From the NCBI RefSeq assembly GCF_000955975.1, contig NZ_JYJF01000009.1, forward strand, positions 1-64,000: a stretch of DNA of 64,000 nt, given 5' to 3'. A program made the position numbers and the translations under genes. Positions 1 through 8,262 of this stretch are shown one piece after another (position 1 is the stretch's first letter; each line of letters opens with the position of its first letter). The notes under the pieces are model-generated. The model worked only from the letters and a program-made list of their open reading frames with translations. It made no database searches and had not been told where the DNA came from. The DNA comes from Saccharothrix sp. ST-888 (GTDB lineage Bacteria; Actinomycetota; Actinomycetes; Streptomycetales; Streptomycetaceae).

Positions 1-874
1 CGCGCTGACCACCTACATGACCTCCACCACCGACTACGCGGCGGCCCGTACCGCCACCCTCAGCGCGGCCACCGACCTGTACGGTGCGGGCAGCACCGAG
101 TACAACCAGGTCGCCACCGCCTGGGCCGGGGTCAACGTCGGCTCGCTGCCCAGCGGCGGCGTCACCGTCACCAACCCGGGCAACCAGAGCACCGCCCTCA
201 ACGGCTCCGCCAACCTGCAGATCAAGGCCACCGGCGGCACCGGCACGCTGACCTACTCGGCCACCGGCCTGCCGACCGGTCTGTCGATCAGCTCCAGCGG
301 TCTGATCACCGGCACCGCGACGGCCGCCGGCACCTACAACGTGACCGTCACCGCCAAGGACTCCTCGGGCAAGAGCGGCGCCGCCAGCTTCACCTGGACG
401 GTCAGCACGGGCGGCGGCGGCAGCTGCACCCCGGCCCAGCTGCTCGGCAACCAGGGCTTCGAGTCCGGCACCGCCCCCTGGACCGCCTCCAGCGGCGTGA
501 TCGACAACAGCTCGGGCCAGGCCGCCCACAGCGGCTCGTACAAGGCTTGGCTGGACGGCTACGGCTCCAGCCACACCGACAGCCTCTCGCAGACCGTCAC
601 CATCCCGGCGGGCTGCAAGGCCACCCTCAGCTTCTGGCTGCACATCGACACGGCCGAGTCCGGCTCGACCCAGTACGACAAGCTGTCGGTGCAGGTGAAC
701 GGCACCACGCTGAAGACCTACTCCAACGTGGACGCCGCCGCCGGCTACCAGCAGCGCACCTTCGACCTCTCGGCCTACGCGGGCCAGACGGTCACCCTGA
801 AGTTCACCGGCACCGAGGACTCCTCGCTGCAGACGAGCTTCGTGATCGACGACACCGCGGTCCAGACCGGCTGA
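1..874 (+). CDS. M4-family (thermolysin-like) secreted metallopeptidase, C-terminal part
   Basis: The gene enters from outside the window; the reading frame is open from base 2 and stops at 872-874. The first ~45 residues (ALTTYMTSTTDYAAARTATL, then a helix ending near AWAGVNVG) match the end of the helical C-terminal domain of M4 peptidases. An Ig-like putative-Ig domain follows (about residues 50-135 of the visible part: NPGNQSTALNGSANLQI, then a GLITGTATAAGTY core). A beta-sandwich C-terminal domain begins at NQGFESGTAPW and ends FVIDDTAV, as in many exported Streptomyces proteases. The HExxH zinc site lies upstream and is not visible. The product is expected to be an extracellular protein-degrading enzyme. 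The family assignment rests on the tail only. Confidence 0.8.
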   Translation, partial: ALTTYMTSTTDYAAARTATLSAATDLYGAGSTEYNQVATAWAGVNVGSLPSGGVTVTNPGNQSTALNGSANLQIKATGGTGTLTYSATGLPTGLSISSSGLITGTATAAGTYNVTVTAKDSSGKSGAASFTWTVSTGGGGSCTPAQLLGNQGFESGTAPWTASSGVIDNSSGQAAHSGSYKAWLDGYGSSHTDSLSQTVTIPAGCKATLSFWLHIDTAESGSTQYDKLSVQVNGTTLKTYSNVDAAAGYQQRTFDLSAYAGQTVTLKFTGTEDSSLQTSFVIDDTAVQTG

Positions 875-896
875 TCCTGAACCGGTAGCCAGGTGA

Positions 897-924
897 GGGC
901 CCGGCGGCTTCGGCCGCCGGGCCC
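897..924. terminator. Perfect hairpin terminator, 12-bp stem with TTCG loop
   Basis: Arms 897-908 and 913-924 are fully complementary around a TTCG tetraloop. The hairpin lies between the stop of the metallopeptidase and the stop of the convergent membrane-protein gene, so it can end transcription from both sides. No T-run is needed in high-GC actinobacteria. Confidence 0.8.
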
Positions 925-940
925 GACTGCGCTGCGCGGG

Positions 941-1762
941 TCAGGAGTTGCCCGGCGAGGGGGTCCCGGGGACGGCGGCGGTCGGCCGGTCGGGCACCTG
1001 GAACCGCCAACGGGGGCTGCGGGCCAGGGCGGTGAGCTGGTCGGAGGTGAGCGGCGGCCTGGACCGGACCGAGCGCGACTCCTCGTCACCGGACAGCCCG
1101 TGGCGGCCGTTGTAGACGCGGATCAGCAACTCGCTGCCGTCCGGCCGGGTCAGATCGACGGAGTCGGAGTAGAGACCGTTGGCGTCGGCGGTGGAGACCG
1201 TCGACCACCCGGTACTGCCGTCGGGGAAGCCGACGGTGTTGCACCTGGCCGGCTCCGCCCCGTACGGCCGCTGTTCGCCGTTCCCGTTCCCGCCCCCGAT
1301 CCCGGGCCGGCAGGGGGCCGACGCGGCGCCGGTCGCCCTGGCGTGCAGGGACAGCTCGACGGTGACCGGGCTGAGGCCGTCGTCGTAGTCCACCGTGAGG
1401 CCCGCGAACTCGCCGGGCTCCTCGCCCTGGGCGGGCACGGGCTGGGAGATCCGCCCGTCGGGCAGCAGCTCGGTGAGGACCGCGAGCAGTCCGGCGCCGG
1501 TGACGGGAGTGGGCTCCCGGCTGTCGCTCGGTGCCGGGCGGGGGTCGGCGGCGGGCGGGGCGGCGACCGGGCGCAGGCCGAAGGCGGCGACGGTACCGGC
1601 CAGGGCCGCGACGGCGACGGTCGCGGCGGCGATCTGCAGCCGGCGGCGCCGGCGCAGCCTGCGGCCCCGGCGGTCGGCCTCGGCGAGGATGGCGGGGAGC
1701 GGGGGTGTCAGGCCGACCACGCTCTCTTCGAGCATGCGGCTCAGGTCGTGCTCAAGGTCCAC
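941..1762 (-). CDS. Single-pass membrane protein, probable partner of the adjacent sigma factor
   Basis: This 273-residue protein starts at a GTG (1760-1762), 44 bases after the stop of the sigma-factor gene, so the two probably form an operon. Seen in the sequence: a short acidic N-terminus (VDLEHDLSRMLEESV), a very basic stretch (RRGRRLRRRRRL) and one transmembrane helix (IAAATVAVAALAGTVAAFGL, about residues 40-60). The rest is an extracytoplasmic domain with a Pro/Ala-rich linker. This topology and position are typical of proteins co-encoded with SigE-type ECF factors. I see no zinc-binding HxxxCxxC anti-sigma motif, so an anti-sigma role is inference. An alternative start at the internal ATG would trim about ten residues. 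Confidence 0.7.
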   Translation of the reverse strand: MDLEHDLSRMLEESVVGLTPPLPAILAEADRRGRRLRRRRRLQIAAATVAVAALAGTVAAFGLRPVAAPPAADPRPAPSDSREPTPVTGAGLLAVLTELLPDGRISQPVPAQGEEPGEFAGLTVDYDDGLSPVTVELSLHARATGAASAPCRPGIGGGNGNGEQRPYGAEPARCNTVGFPDGSTGWSTVSTADANGLYSDSVDLTRPDGSELLIRVYNGRHGLSGDEESRSVRSRPPLTSDQLTALARSPRWRFQVPDRPTAAVPGTPSPGNS

Positions 1763-1806
1763 GGCCGGATTCCTTGGTCTGTCGGTGTCGGGGGACGGGG
1801 CTGGGG

Positions 1807-2316
1807 TCAGCCGCAGAGGAACAGCTCGCGGTCGTTGCCGAGGATCGCCCGCAGCTTGGCCAGCGAACGGGTGTTGAGGCTCTTCACGGCGCTGGTGGAG
1901 ATGCCGAGCAGCTCGGCCACGGCCTCGGTGCTGTGGTCCTCCAGGTAGCGCAGGACCACCACCGCCCGGTTGCGCGGGGGAAGTTGGGCGAGTGCCGCGA
2001 CCAGGGTGAGCCGTAGCTCGGAGCCGGTGCCGTGGACGGCCGGTGACTCCGGCAGCTCGTCGGTGACCAGCTCGCTGGAGCGCCGCAGCCGCTGCTGGGA
2101 GAGGTAGGTGCGCAGCAGCACCTTCCGGGCGTAGGCGTCCAGGCCGGGTTCGTCCCGGCCGCGCCGCAGGCGGCCCCAGGCGGAGTACATCTTGGCGAGG
2201 GTGGTCTGCACCAGGTCCTGTGCCTGGTGCCAGTCCCCGCACATCAGGTACGCGACCTGAAAGAGCCGGCGGGCTCTGCTGCTCGCGAACTCCTCGAAGT
2301 CGAGCGCCTTGTCCAT
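1807..2316 (-). CDS. SigE-family ECF RNA polymerase sigma factor
   Basis: This 169-residue ECF sigma factor directs RNA polymerase to alternative promoters. Region 2 is visible at FEEFASSRARRLFQVAYLMCGDWHQAQDLVQTT-type sequence near the N-terminus. Region 4 spans about residues 105-160 (LAQLPPRNRAVVVLRYLEDH, then a helix-turn-helix with LLGISTSAVKSLNTRSLAKL). The ATG at 2314-2316 was chosen because it places region 2 at the usual distance from the start; the open frame extends upstream to 2499 but that part has no sigma homology. The membrane-protein gene follows 44 bases downstream. The gene diverges from the alpha-amylase promoter across a ~260-base intergenic region. Its target genes cannot be read from this window. 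Confidence 0.88.
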   Translation of the reverse strand: MDKALDFEEFASSRARRLFQVAYLMCGDWHQAQDLVQTTLAKMYSAWGRLRRGRDEPGLDAYARKVLLRTYLSQQRLRRSSELVTDELPESPAVHGTGSELRLTLVAALAQLPPRNRAVVVLRYLEDHSTEAVAELLGISTSAVKSLNTRSLAKLRAILGNDRELFLCG

Positions 2317-2446
2317 CTGGTCGTCCCCCGCGCATCCGGTGCTGCTGTGCGGCACCCGTCGTGGTGCCACCGGTACTAGATGCGCCGACGGGGCGTTAGG
2401 TAGCACCCGACCCGTCGGGGATATCGAACTGTTGCTCTCCAGCGCC

Positions 2447-2475
2447 TTGACGTCCCGTTGACACGCCCATAAATT
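2447..2475 (+). promoter_or_regulatory. Probable sigma-70-type promoter of the alpha-amylase gene
   Basis: TTGACG (2447-2452) and TAAATT (2470-2475) are separated by 17 bases, an unusually good HrdB-type match for high-GC DNA. It lies about 105 bases upstream of the amylase GTG and just before the repeated CTTGCAG elements. A second TTGACA at 2458-2463 lacks a good partner -10. Confidence 0.6.
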
Positions 2476-2484
2476 CGGCGCACT

Positions 2485-2517
2485 GAAAGTTTCCTGCAAG
2501 TTTCACAGTGCTTGCAG
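2485..2517 (+). promoter_or_regulatory. Probable maltose-regulator (MalR/Reg1-type) operator
   Basis: The stretch contains GAAAGTTTCCTGCAAGTTTC (2485-2504) and CTTGCAG (2511-2517). On the complement the first reads as CTTGCAGGAAACTTTC. CTTGCAG and GAAACTTTC repeats are known upstream of Streptomyces amylase and maltose genes, where the LacI-family regulator MalR/Reg1 binds. The elements lie directly downstream of the putative -10, where a bound repressor would block transcription. Assignment to MalR/Reg1 is inference from motif and context. Confidence 0.5.
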
Positions 2518-2580
2518 CAAAAGCCGCCCGGCCGTCAGCGCCGGGCATCGCAGGCCCCCCACCCTGCCTCTGGAGACACC

Positions 2581-4317
2581 GTGGTCACCACTTCCCCCAC
2601 CCGTGCGCGCGCCCGCGCGCTCGGTGCGCTGAGCGCCGCCTGTGTACTGGCCCTCCCGCTCTGCACCGCCCTCACCCTCGCCCCGGCCGCCCAGGCCGCC
2701 CCGCCCGGCGGCAAGGACGTCACCGCCACCCTGTTCGAGTGGCGCTTCGACTCGGTCGCCAAGGCGTGTACGGACGCGCTCGGCCCCAAGGGGTACGGCT
2801 TCGTCGAGGTCTCCCCGCCCCAGGAGCACATCCAGGGTCCGCAGTGGTGGACCTCCTACCAGCCGGTCAGCTACAAGATCGCCGGACGGCTCGGCGACCG
2901 CACCTCGTTCCAGAACATGGTGTCCACCTGCCACGCGGCGGGCGTCAAGGTCATCGCCGACTCGGTGATCAACCACATGTCGGCCGGTTCCGGCACAGGC
3001 ACCGGCGGCACCGTCTACAGCAAGTACAACTACCCCGGCTACTACCAGGACCAGGACTTCCACACCTGCCGGCAGCCGATCACCAACTACAACGACCGCT
3101 CCAACGTGCAGAACTGCGAGCTGGTCAACCTCGCCGACCTGGACACCGGCAGCGCGTACGTCCAGCAGACCATCGCCAGGTACCTCGACGACCTGGCCTC
3201 GCTCGGCGTGGACGGCTACCGGATCGACGCCGCCAAGCACATCGCCGCCGCCGACCTCGCCGCCATCAAGGCGAAGACGGCCAACCCCAACGCGTACTGG
3301 GTGCAGGAGGTCATCTACGGCGCGGGCGAGCCGATCCAGCCGTCCGAGTACACCGGCACCGGGGACGTGGACGAGTTCCGCTCCGGCACCTGGCTCAAGA
3401 GCGCCTTCGACGGCGGCCGGATAGCCGATCTGGCCACCTGGGGCTCCGGCCTGCTGCCGAGCAGCCAGGCCCGCACCTTCGTGGACAACTGGGACACCGA
3501 GCGCAACGGCTCCACCCTCACCTACAAGTACGGCAACACCTACACCCTGGCCAACGTCTTCATGCTGGCCTACCCGTACGGCTCGCCCAACGTCTACTCC
3601 GGCTACGCCTTCTCCGGCAACGACGACGGCCCGCCGAACGGCGGCACCGTCAACGCCTGCTACCAGGACGGCTGGAACTGCACCCACGCCTGGCAGCAGA
3701 TCGCCGACATGGTCGGCTTCCGCAACGCCGTCTCCGGCACCGGGCTCAACAACTGGTGGTCCAACGGCAGCAACGCGATCGCCTTCGGCCGGGGCGGCAA
3801 GGGCTACGTGGCGATCAACCACGAGAGCGGCCCGGTCACCCAGACCTTCCAGACCTCGCTGCCCGCCGGGACGTACTGCGACGTCGAGCACGGCGACCCG
3901 AGCGGCGGCGGCTGCACCGGGCCGACGTACACGGTCGGTTCGGACGGCAGGTTCACCGCCACGGTCGGCGCGGGCGACTCGATCGCGCTCTACGTCGGCG
4001 CCCCCGGCTCGGCCGCCCCGGTCGGCAGCGGCACCTCCTTCGCGGTGAACGCGACCACCGTGCCCGGCCAGAACATCTACCTGGCCGGCAGCAACGCCGC
4101 CCTCGGCGCCTGGGACACCGGCAAGGCCCTGCCGCTCTCCTCGGCGGGCTACCCGGTCTGGACGGTGAACGTGCCGCTGGCGGCGGGTACTTCGTTCGAG
4201 TACAAGTACATCCGCAAGGACGCCGGTGGCGCGGTCACCTGGGAGAGCGGCGCCAACCGCACCGCCACCGTGCCGGCCGGCGGCGGGCTCACCCTGAACG
4301 ACACCTGGCGCAACTGA
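2581..4317 (+). CDS. Secreted alpha-amylase (GH13) with C-terminal starch-binding domain (CBM20)
   Basis: This 578-residue enzyme should hydrolyse internal alpha-1,4 bonds of starch outside the cell. The GTG at 2581 follows a GGAG ribosome site and opens a signal peptide (basic RARARALGAL, hydrophobic core, cleavage near AAQAAPP). GH13 motifs are in order: VIADSVINH (residues 124-132), DGYRIDAAKH with the nucleophile Asp216, QEVIYG with the acid/base Glu243, and FVDNWD near residue 300. In the last, Trp stands where many GH13 enzymes have His. The final ~100 residues form a CBM20 domain (VPGQNIYLAGSNAALGAWD, YKYIRKD, ending NDTWRN). The gene is monocistronic, with its own promoter and maltose-type operator upstream and a hairpin downstream. 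Confidence 0.95.
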   Translation: MVTTSPTRARARALGALSAACVLALPLCTALTLAPAAQAAPPGGKDVTATLFEWRFDSVAKACTDALGPKGYGFVEVSPPQEHIQGPQWWTSYQPVSYKIAGRLGDRTSFQNMVSTCHAAGVKVIADSVINHMSAGSGTGTGGTVYSKYNYPGYYQDQDFHTCRQPITNYNDRSNVQNCELVNLADLDTGSAYVQQTIARYLDDLASLGVDGYRIDAAKHIAAADLAAIKAKTANPNAYWVQEVIYGAGEPIQPSEYTGTGDVDEFRSGTWLKSAFDGGRIADLATWGSGLLPSSQARTFVDNWDTERNGSTLTYKYGNTYTLANVFMLAYPYGSPNVYSGYAFSGNDDGPPNGGTVNACYQDGWNCTHAWQQIADMVGFRNAVSGTGLNNWWSNGSNAIAFGRGGKGYVAINHESGPVTQTFQTSLPAGTYCDVEHGDPSGGGCTGPTYTVGSDGRFTATVGAGDSIALYVGAPGSAAPVGSGTSFAVNATTVPGQNIYLAGSNAALGAWDTGKALPLSSAGYPVWTVNVPLAAGTSFEYKYIRKDAGGAVTWESGANRTATVPAGGGLTLNDTWRN

Positions 4318-4330
4318 CCGCCCGTCGGCC

Positions 4331-4364
4331 GAGGCCGCCCCTCCTCGCCCGGTGGGGCGGTCTC
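4331..4364. terminator. Hairpin between convergent amylase and SDR genes
   Basis: GAGGCCGCCCC (4331-4341) pairs with GGGGCGGTCTC (4354-4364) with one G-T pair and a 12-base loop. It lies 14 bases after the amylase stop and touches the stop of the opposing SDR gene, so it may serve both. Confidence 0.5.
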
Positions 4365-5115
4365 AGCCGCGGCCGATGTACGGCATGGCGGTGGCCAGCA
4401 CGGTGGCGAACTGGACGTTGGCCTCCAGCGGCAGCTCGGCCATGTGGCGCACGGTCCGGGCGACATCGGCCACGTCCATGGTCGGCTCGGCGGCGATCCG
4501 CCCGTCCGCCTGGCGCACGCCGACGCTCATCGCGGCGGTCATGTCGGTGGCCGCGTTCCCGATGTCGATCTGGCCGCAGGCGATCCGGTACGGGCGGCCG
4601 TCCAGCGAGAGCGACTTGGTGAGGCCGGTGACCGCGTGCTTGGTCGCGGTGTACGCGATGCTCTGCGGGCGCGGGACGTGGGCGGAGACCGAACCGTTGT
4701 TGATGATCCTGCCGCCCTGCGGGTCCTGGCGCTTCATCAGCCGGAAGGCGCCCTGCGCGCACAGGAAGGCGCCGGTCAGGTTGAGGTCCACCACGGCGCG
4801 CCAGTCGGCGAGGGCGAGGTCCTCGACGGGGGCGGCGGCACCGAACGTGCCGGCGTTGTTGAAGAGCAGGTCGACCCGGCCGAAGTGCCGCTCGGCGGCG
4901 GCGAACAGCGCGTCCACGGCGTCCGGGTCGGTGACGTCGGTCGGCACCGCCAGGGCCGGTGCGCCGGAGCGCCCGGCCAGTTCGGCGGTCCCGTGCAGCG
5001 GCTCGGCCCGGCGCCCGGCGAGCACCAGCCGCCACCCGCCCGCCGCGAGCTCCAGCGCCACGGCGCGGCCCACGCCGCTGCCGGCTCCGGTGACGACGGC
5101 GATCTGCTCGGGCAT
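4363..5115 (-). CDS. SDR-family NAD(P)-dependent oxidoreductase
   Basis: A 250-residue classical short-chain dehydrogenase with a Rossmann fold. Visible motifs: TGAGSGVG cofactor loop (residues 9-16), NNAG (about 86-89), a catalytic Ser in GSVSA (142 or 144) and YTATK with Tyr155 and Lys159. The basic GRR after the second strand (about residues 34-36) suggests NADP preference, which is inference. The ATG at 5113-5115 follows a GAGGAG ribosome site at good spacing. The gene stands alone and converges on the amylase gene. The substrate cannot be deduced; the family oxidises or reduces alcohols and ketones. Confidence 0.9.
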   Translation of the reverse strand: MPEQIAVVTGAGSGVGRAVALELAAGGWRLVLAGRRAEPLHGTAELAGRSGAPALAVPTDVTDPDAVDALFAAAERHFGRVDLLFNNAGTFGAAAPVEDLALADWRAVVDLNLTGAFLCAQGAFRLMKRQDPQGGRIINNGSVSAHVPRPQSIAYTATKHAVTGLTKSLSLDGRPYRIACGQIDIGNAATDMTAAMSVGVRQADGRIAAEPTMDVADVARTVRHMAELPLEANVQFATVLATAMPYIGRG

Positions 5116-6093
5116 GGCGCTACTCCTCGGGGTGCGACGACCCCACGATGATCGCCGATCGCCGGTGCCGCGTCACTGGTGCAAGCGTCCAAGAGCCGGC
5201 CGGGAACCGGTGCTCCCGACTGGTGGGACGGCCGGGTTCCGGCGCCTCGCTCCGCACCGGTCGCCGCTGCCGTCCACCGCCCGATCCACGCGCCGGGGCC
5301 CGGCGTCGGCGCTCGGGCCCCGTCCAGCCGCCTCACCGCCAGCCGCCCCGATCAGTCGCCTCGACACCGACACGCCGGCCGCTACACCGTCCGGACGGAC
5401 CTCCGGGCCGGGGTGACCGCCGCCGCCGATCCCTCGGGTGGCCTCGGCCGTTCGGTTCGGCTCACCCGGGGCGCGGCCGCCACCACGGCGGTCGCCCGCT
5501 GCACCGCTCGGACGCCGGGACCCGCGAGGCGGGCTCCGGCGGAGTGACGGTGGTCACGGAGGGCACCGAGGGGCCCTCGGCCGCCCCGGCGGCCCGGATG
5601 CGGGCCCGGGCGCCGGGTGCGGCGGCTCCGGCGCGCGGCTCCGCGCCGGACGGGATGACCGCCTTTCCGCGCCGCCCGTAGTGCTCGGACCGTCCGGGCC
5701 GACGCACTCGCCCGCGCGTCGCGCGGCCGGACCGCGGACGCCGTAACGACCGGTCAGTCTCACGCCGTGACAACTGGTGTACCACCTGGTCACAGTCGGT
5801 CCGGGACCCCCGCCGATCGGCGGGGGCGGGTTCGACGAACGGCGGGTAAACGAATGGTATGGCGGTGCCACCGCAACTGCCGACGGCCGAAGTCGCGTCA
5901 TAGGATCACAGGACGGCGCGCCACTCCGCTCGGAGACAGGGGCGCCGTCCTGAGGTCGGGAGGAGTACGTCCCCGGCAGCCCAGCCGCCGGTACGCCGGA
6001 ACACCGCTCGCGACCTCCCCTCAGCGGCCCCACCCGGGGGCCACCGCCCGGATCCGTCCGGCCGGGCGTGATATCGGTCGGAGAGATTTCACC
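5116..6093. other. Long intergenic region with no convincing gene
   Basis: Nearly 1 kb between the SDR start and the lipoprotein start. Open frames here have Arg/Pro-rich, non-protein-like translations. A perfect 20-base palindrome lies at 5807-5826 (CCCCCGCCGATC and its complement). A TAGGAT at 5901-5906 could be a -10 element for the downstream lipoprotein gene, but no good -35 accompanies it. I see nothing else. Confidence 0.5.
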
Positions 6094-7140
6094 GTGCAGC
6101 CGCAGCAGCCGCAGTCGCAGTCGCACTCGCAGCCCACCCGCACCCGCGCCGTCCTCGCCGGTATCACCGTGCTCGCCCTGTCCGCCGCCCTGGCGGCCTG
6201 CGGCAGCGGCGGCAAGCCGGCCCCCGCCGCCAAGAAGGGGGGCGACGCCGCAGCGGTCGTCCCCGCGGCGGCGAGCAGTGCGCCGCCGAAGGAGAGCAAG
6301 GTCTCGATGCCGACCGGCACGCCGGCCGAACTGAAGAAGGTCCGCGACACCGCCGCCGGGCCGATCTTCAAGACCACGCTGGCCGGCAAGAAGTCGGGTG
6401 TCACGGCGGACGTCTGGGTCTGGCTGCCGCCGGAGTACAACGACCCGAAGTACGCCAAGTTCGGCTTCCCCGTGCTCACCCTCTACGCGGGCGGTCAGAG
6501 CAACGGCTACAACACCTGGACGGACAACCAGCTGCCGATCCAGGAGCAGGACGCCAAGCTCGTCAAGGAGCAGAAGGCGCACCCCTTCATCATGATCATG
6601 CCCGTGCAGAACCTGACGAGCGACGAGAAGCGGGCCTTCGACTGCAGCGACATCCCGGGCCAGCCCAAGATGGGCACCTGGATGTCCCAGGACGTCCCGG
6701 ACTTCGTCCGCACCAACTTCCGCACGCTGAAGGGCCGCGACAGCTGGGGCGTGATGGGCGCCTCCACCGGCGCCTTCTGCAGCGCCAAGCTGGCGATGCA
6801 GTACCCGGACGTCTACAAGGTCGCCGTGCCGATCGACGGCTACTGGGACCCGGACTCGCTGCTCTGGAAGGGCCACGAGGCCGAGCGCGAGGCGAACAGC
6901 CCCGGCAAGCTGATCGAGACCAGCAAGGCCGACGTCAAGATGCTCGCCACCTCGGGCGGTGCCAACGGCTACGAGGTCAACCTGGTCAAGAAGTGGGTCG
7001 CCAAGGCGCAGGCGCCGACCACCGTCGAGTACTACGAGCAGCCCGGCGGCAAGCACCTCACCTCGGACTTCAAGAAGATGATCCCGATGACCCTGGAGTG
7101 GCTCACCAAGAACCTGACCGGCCCGCAGAGCGACGGCTGA
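6094..7140 (+). CDS. Lipoprotein esterase (antigen 85/esterase D-like alpha/beta hydrolase)
   Basis: A 348-residue exported hydrolase. The GTG at 6094 lies behind GGAG and gives a lipoprotein signal: Arg-containing N-terminus, hydrophobic core, lipobox LAAC with Cys36. The frame is open further upstream, but only this start puts the signal at the N-terminus. A low-complexity Ala/Lys linker follows. The catalytic domain reads ADVWVWLPPEYND, FPVLTLYAGG, a nucleophile elbow GASTG with Ser224, and a late GGKH that may carry the catalytic His. The fold resembles mycolyltransferase-like esterases that act on acyl esters at the cell surface. The substrate is unknown. Two strong hairpins follow the stop. 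Confidence 0.85.
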   Translation: MQPQQPQSQSHSQPTRTRAVLAGITVLALSAALAACGSGGKPAPAAKKGGDAAAVVPAAASSAPPKESKVSMPTGTPAELKKVRDTAAGPIFKTTLAGKKSGVTADVWVWLPPEYNDPKYAKFGFPVLTLYAGGQSNGYNTWTDNQLPIQEQDAKLVKEQKAHPFIMIMPVQNLTSDEKRAFDCSDIPGQPKMGTWMSQDVPDFVRTNFRTLKGRDSWGVMGASTGAFCSAKLAMQYPDVYKVAVPIDGYWDPDSLLWKGHEAEREANSPGKLIETSKADVKMLATSGGANGYEVNLVKKWVAKAQAPTTVEYYEQPGGKHLTSDFKKMIPMTLEWLTKNLTGPQSDG

Positions 7141-7160
7141 CGGACGGTCGGCCCGAGGGG

Positions 7161-7183
7161 CATCCCGGCGGAACGCCGGGATG
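7161..7183 (+). terminator. Hairpin terminator, perfect 10-bp stem
   Basis: CATCCCGGCG (7161-7170) and CGCCGGGATG (7174-7183) pair perfectly around GAA, 20 bases after the esterase stop. Confidence 0.75.
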
Positions 7184-7217
7184 TCAGTGCTCGACTTCAT
7201 GATGTGAGGGACCTGAA

Positions 7218-7247
7218 CCGCGCGCCGGCCAAGCTGCCGGCGCGCGG
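7218..7247 (+). terminator. Second hairpin, perfect 12-bp stem
   Basis: CCGCGCGCCGGC (7218-7229) pairs with 7236-7247 around a 6-base loop. It follows the first hairpin by 34 bases, a tandem terminator arrangement that insulates the hemerythrin gene. Confidence 0.7.
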
Positions 7248-7272
7248 GCGTATCCGGCCTCTGACCTGCGCG

Positions 7273-7287
7273 TCAATCAGACATTGA
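7273..7287. promoter_or_regulatory. Inverted repeat TCAAT-N5-ATTGA upstream of the hemerythrin gene
   Basis: TCAAT (7273-7277) and ATTGA (7283-7287) are exact inverted copies in a locally AT-rich patch about 110 bases before the hemerythrin ATG. The pattern suits a dimeric regulator; which one is unknown. Confidence 0.35.
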
Positions 7288-7395
7288 TTCGACTCTGATG
7301 AGCTGTCATCACCCTGGAGAACCGGGGTCGGGGCGCAGCCGTCGAAGCGGCGCCACCGGACCGGCCCAGTCTCAGCGAGTCATGAAGAGAGCCCG

Positions 7396-8136
7396 ATGCC
7401 CAGCCACCTGCTGCCCGTCGAGTCCCCCCAGATCCCCGCCCAGTCGGGCGGCGAGCACGACGTACAGCCTGCCCCCTCCGGCGTGGAGCTGATGCCCTTC
7501 GCCGGTCTGCGGCTGGTGCACGCCGCGCTCCGCCGAGACCTGGCCCGGCTGCCCAACGCGCTGCGACTGCTCCAGCCCGGTGACACCGCCGCCGCCGAGG
7601 CGCTCCAGCGGCACTGGGACTTCCTCACCGCCATGCTCACCTGCCACCACGAGCAGCAGGACACCCGGCTGTGGCCGCTGCTCCGCCGCTTCGCGCCCGA
7701 ACTGCGGCTGCTGCTCAACTGGCTGGAGTCCGACCACCACAACCTCGACCACTCCTTCACCCGGGTCACCACCCTGGTCCGGATCGCCACCCGGGACCCG
7801 GCCAGCAGCTGGCCCGTCGCGTACGCGGTGGAGGAGCTGGCCGCCCGGCTGGAGACCCACCTGCGGATCGAGGAGCAGCAGCTGCTGCCCCGGATGTCCG
7901 GTGTCTTCCCGGCCGGTTCGCGGATCGGCACCCTGCCCGAGCTGCTCGACCTGCTCCGGCTCGCGGAGGGGCCGGGCAGCTCCGACGCCCTGGTCTGGCT
8001 GCTGGAGGGCGTGGACGAGCGGCAGATCGACCGGCTCCTCGCGGACTGCGACGACATGACGGTCCGCCACTGGCCGCACTGGCGAGACACCTACGCCCGG
8101 GTCAGCGGCCGGCTCTGGGGCGCCACCACCTCCTGA
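7396..8136 (+). CDS. Hemerythrin HHE domain protein
   Basis: A 246-residue all-helical protein with the hemerythrin/HHE pattern that binds a di-iron centre: LTCHHEQQD (about residues 75-83), a helix with ESDHHNLDH (about 114-122) and a later helix with ETHLRIEEQQLLP. Such proteins bind oxygen or nitric oxide, or sense redox state, in the cytoplasm. The C-terminal ~70 residues (DLLRLAEG to RLWGATTS) are less conserved and may fold as an extra helical pair. The ATG at 7396 is preceded by a modest AGAG site. The gene is monocistronic behind tandem terminators, with an inverted repeat upstream. Confidence 0.85.
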   Translation: MPSHLLPVESPQIPAQSGGEHDVQPAPSGVELMPFAGLRLVHAALRRDLARLPNALRLLQPGDTAAAEALQRHWDFLTAMLTCHHEQQDTRLWPLLRRFAPELRLLLNWLESDHHNLDHSFTRVTTLVRIATRDPASSWPVAYAVEELAARLETHLRIEEQQLLPRMSGVFPAGSRIGTLPELLDLLRLAEGPGSSDALVWLLEGVDERQIDRLLADCDDMTVRHWPHWRDTYARVSGRLWGATTS

Positions 8137-8262
8137 CCGGCCCCCGGTGGACCTGCGGCCTGCGTCCGCGGTGCTTCGCACTCCGACGAACTCACCCCTG
8201 CCGGAGGGCCGGTGGGCTGCTCTTTCCCCCGGCGGGCGGCGGTGCCTTGGTACCGTCCCCGG

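Noticed and set aside
3484..3495. FVDNWD instead of FVDNHD in the amylase as a catalytic defect
   Set aside because: The catalytic Asp, Glu and Asp are all present and, as far as I recall, Trp at this position also occurs in other Streptomyces amylases. Not enough to claim altered function.
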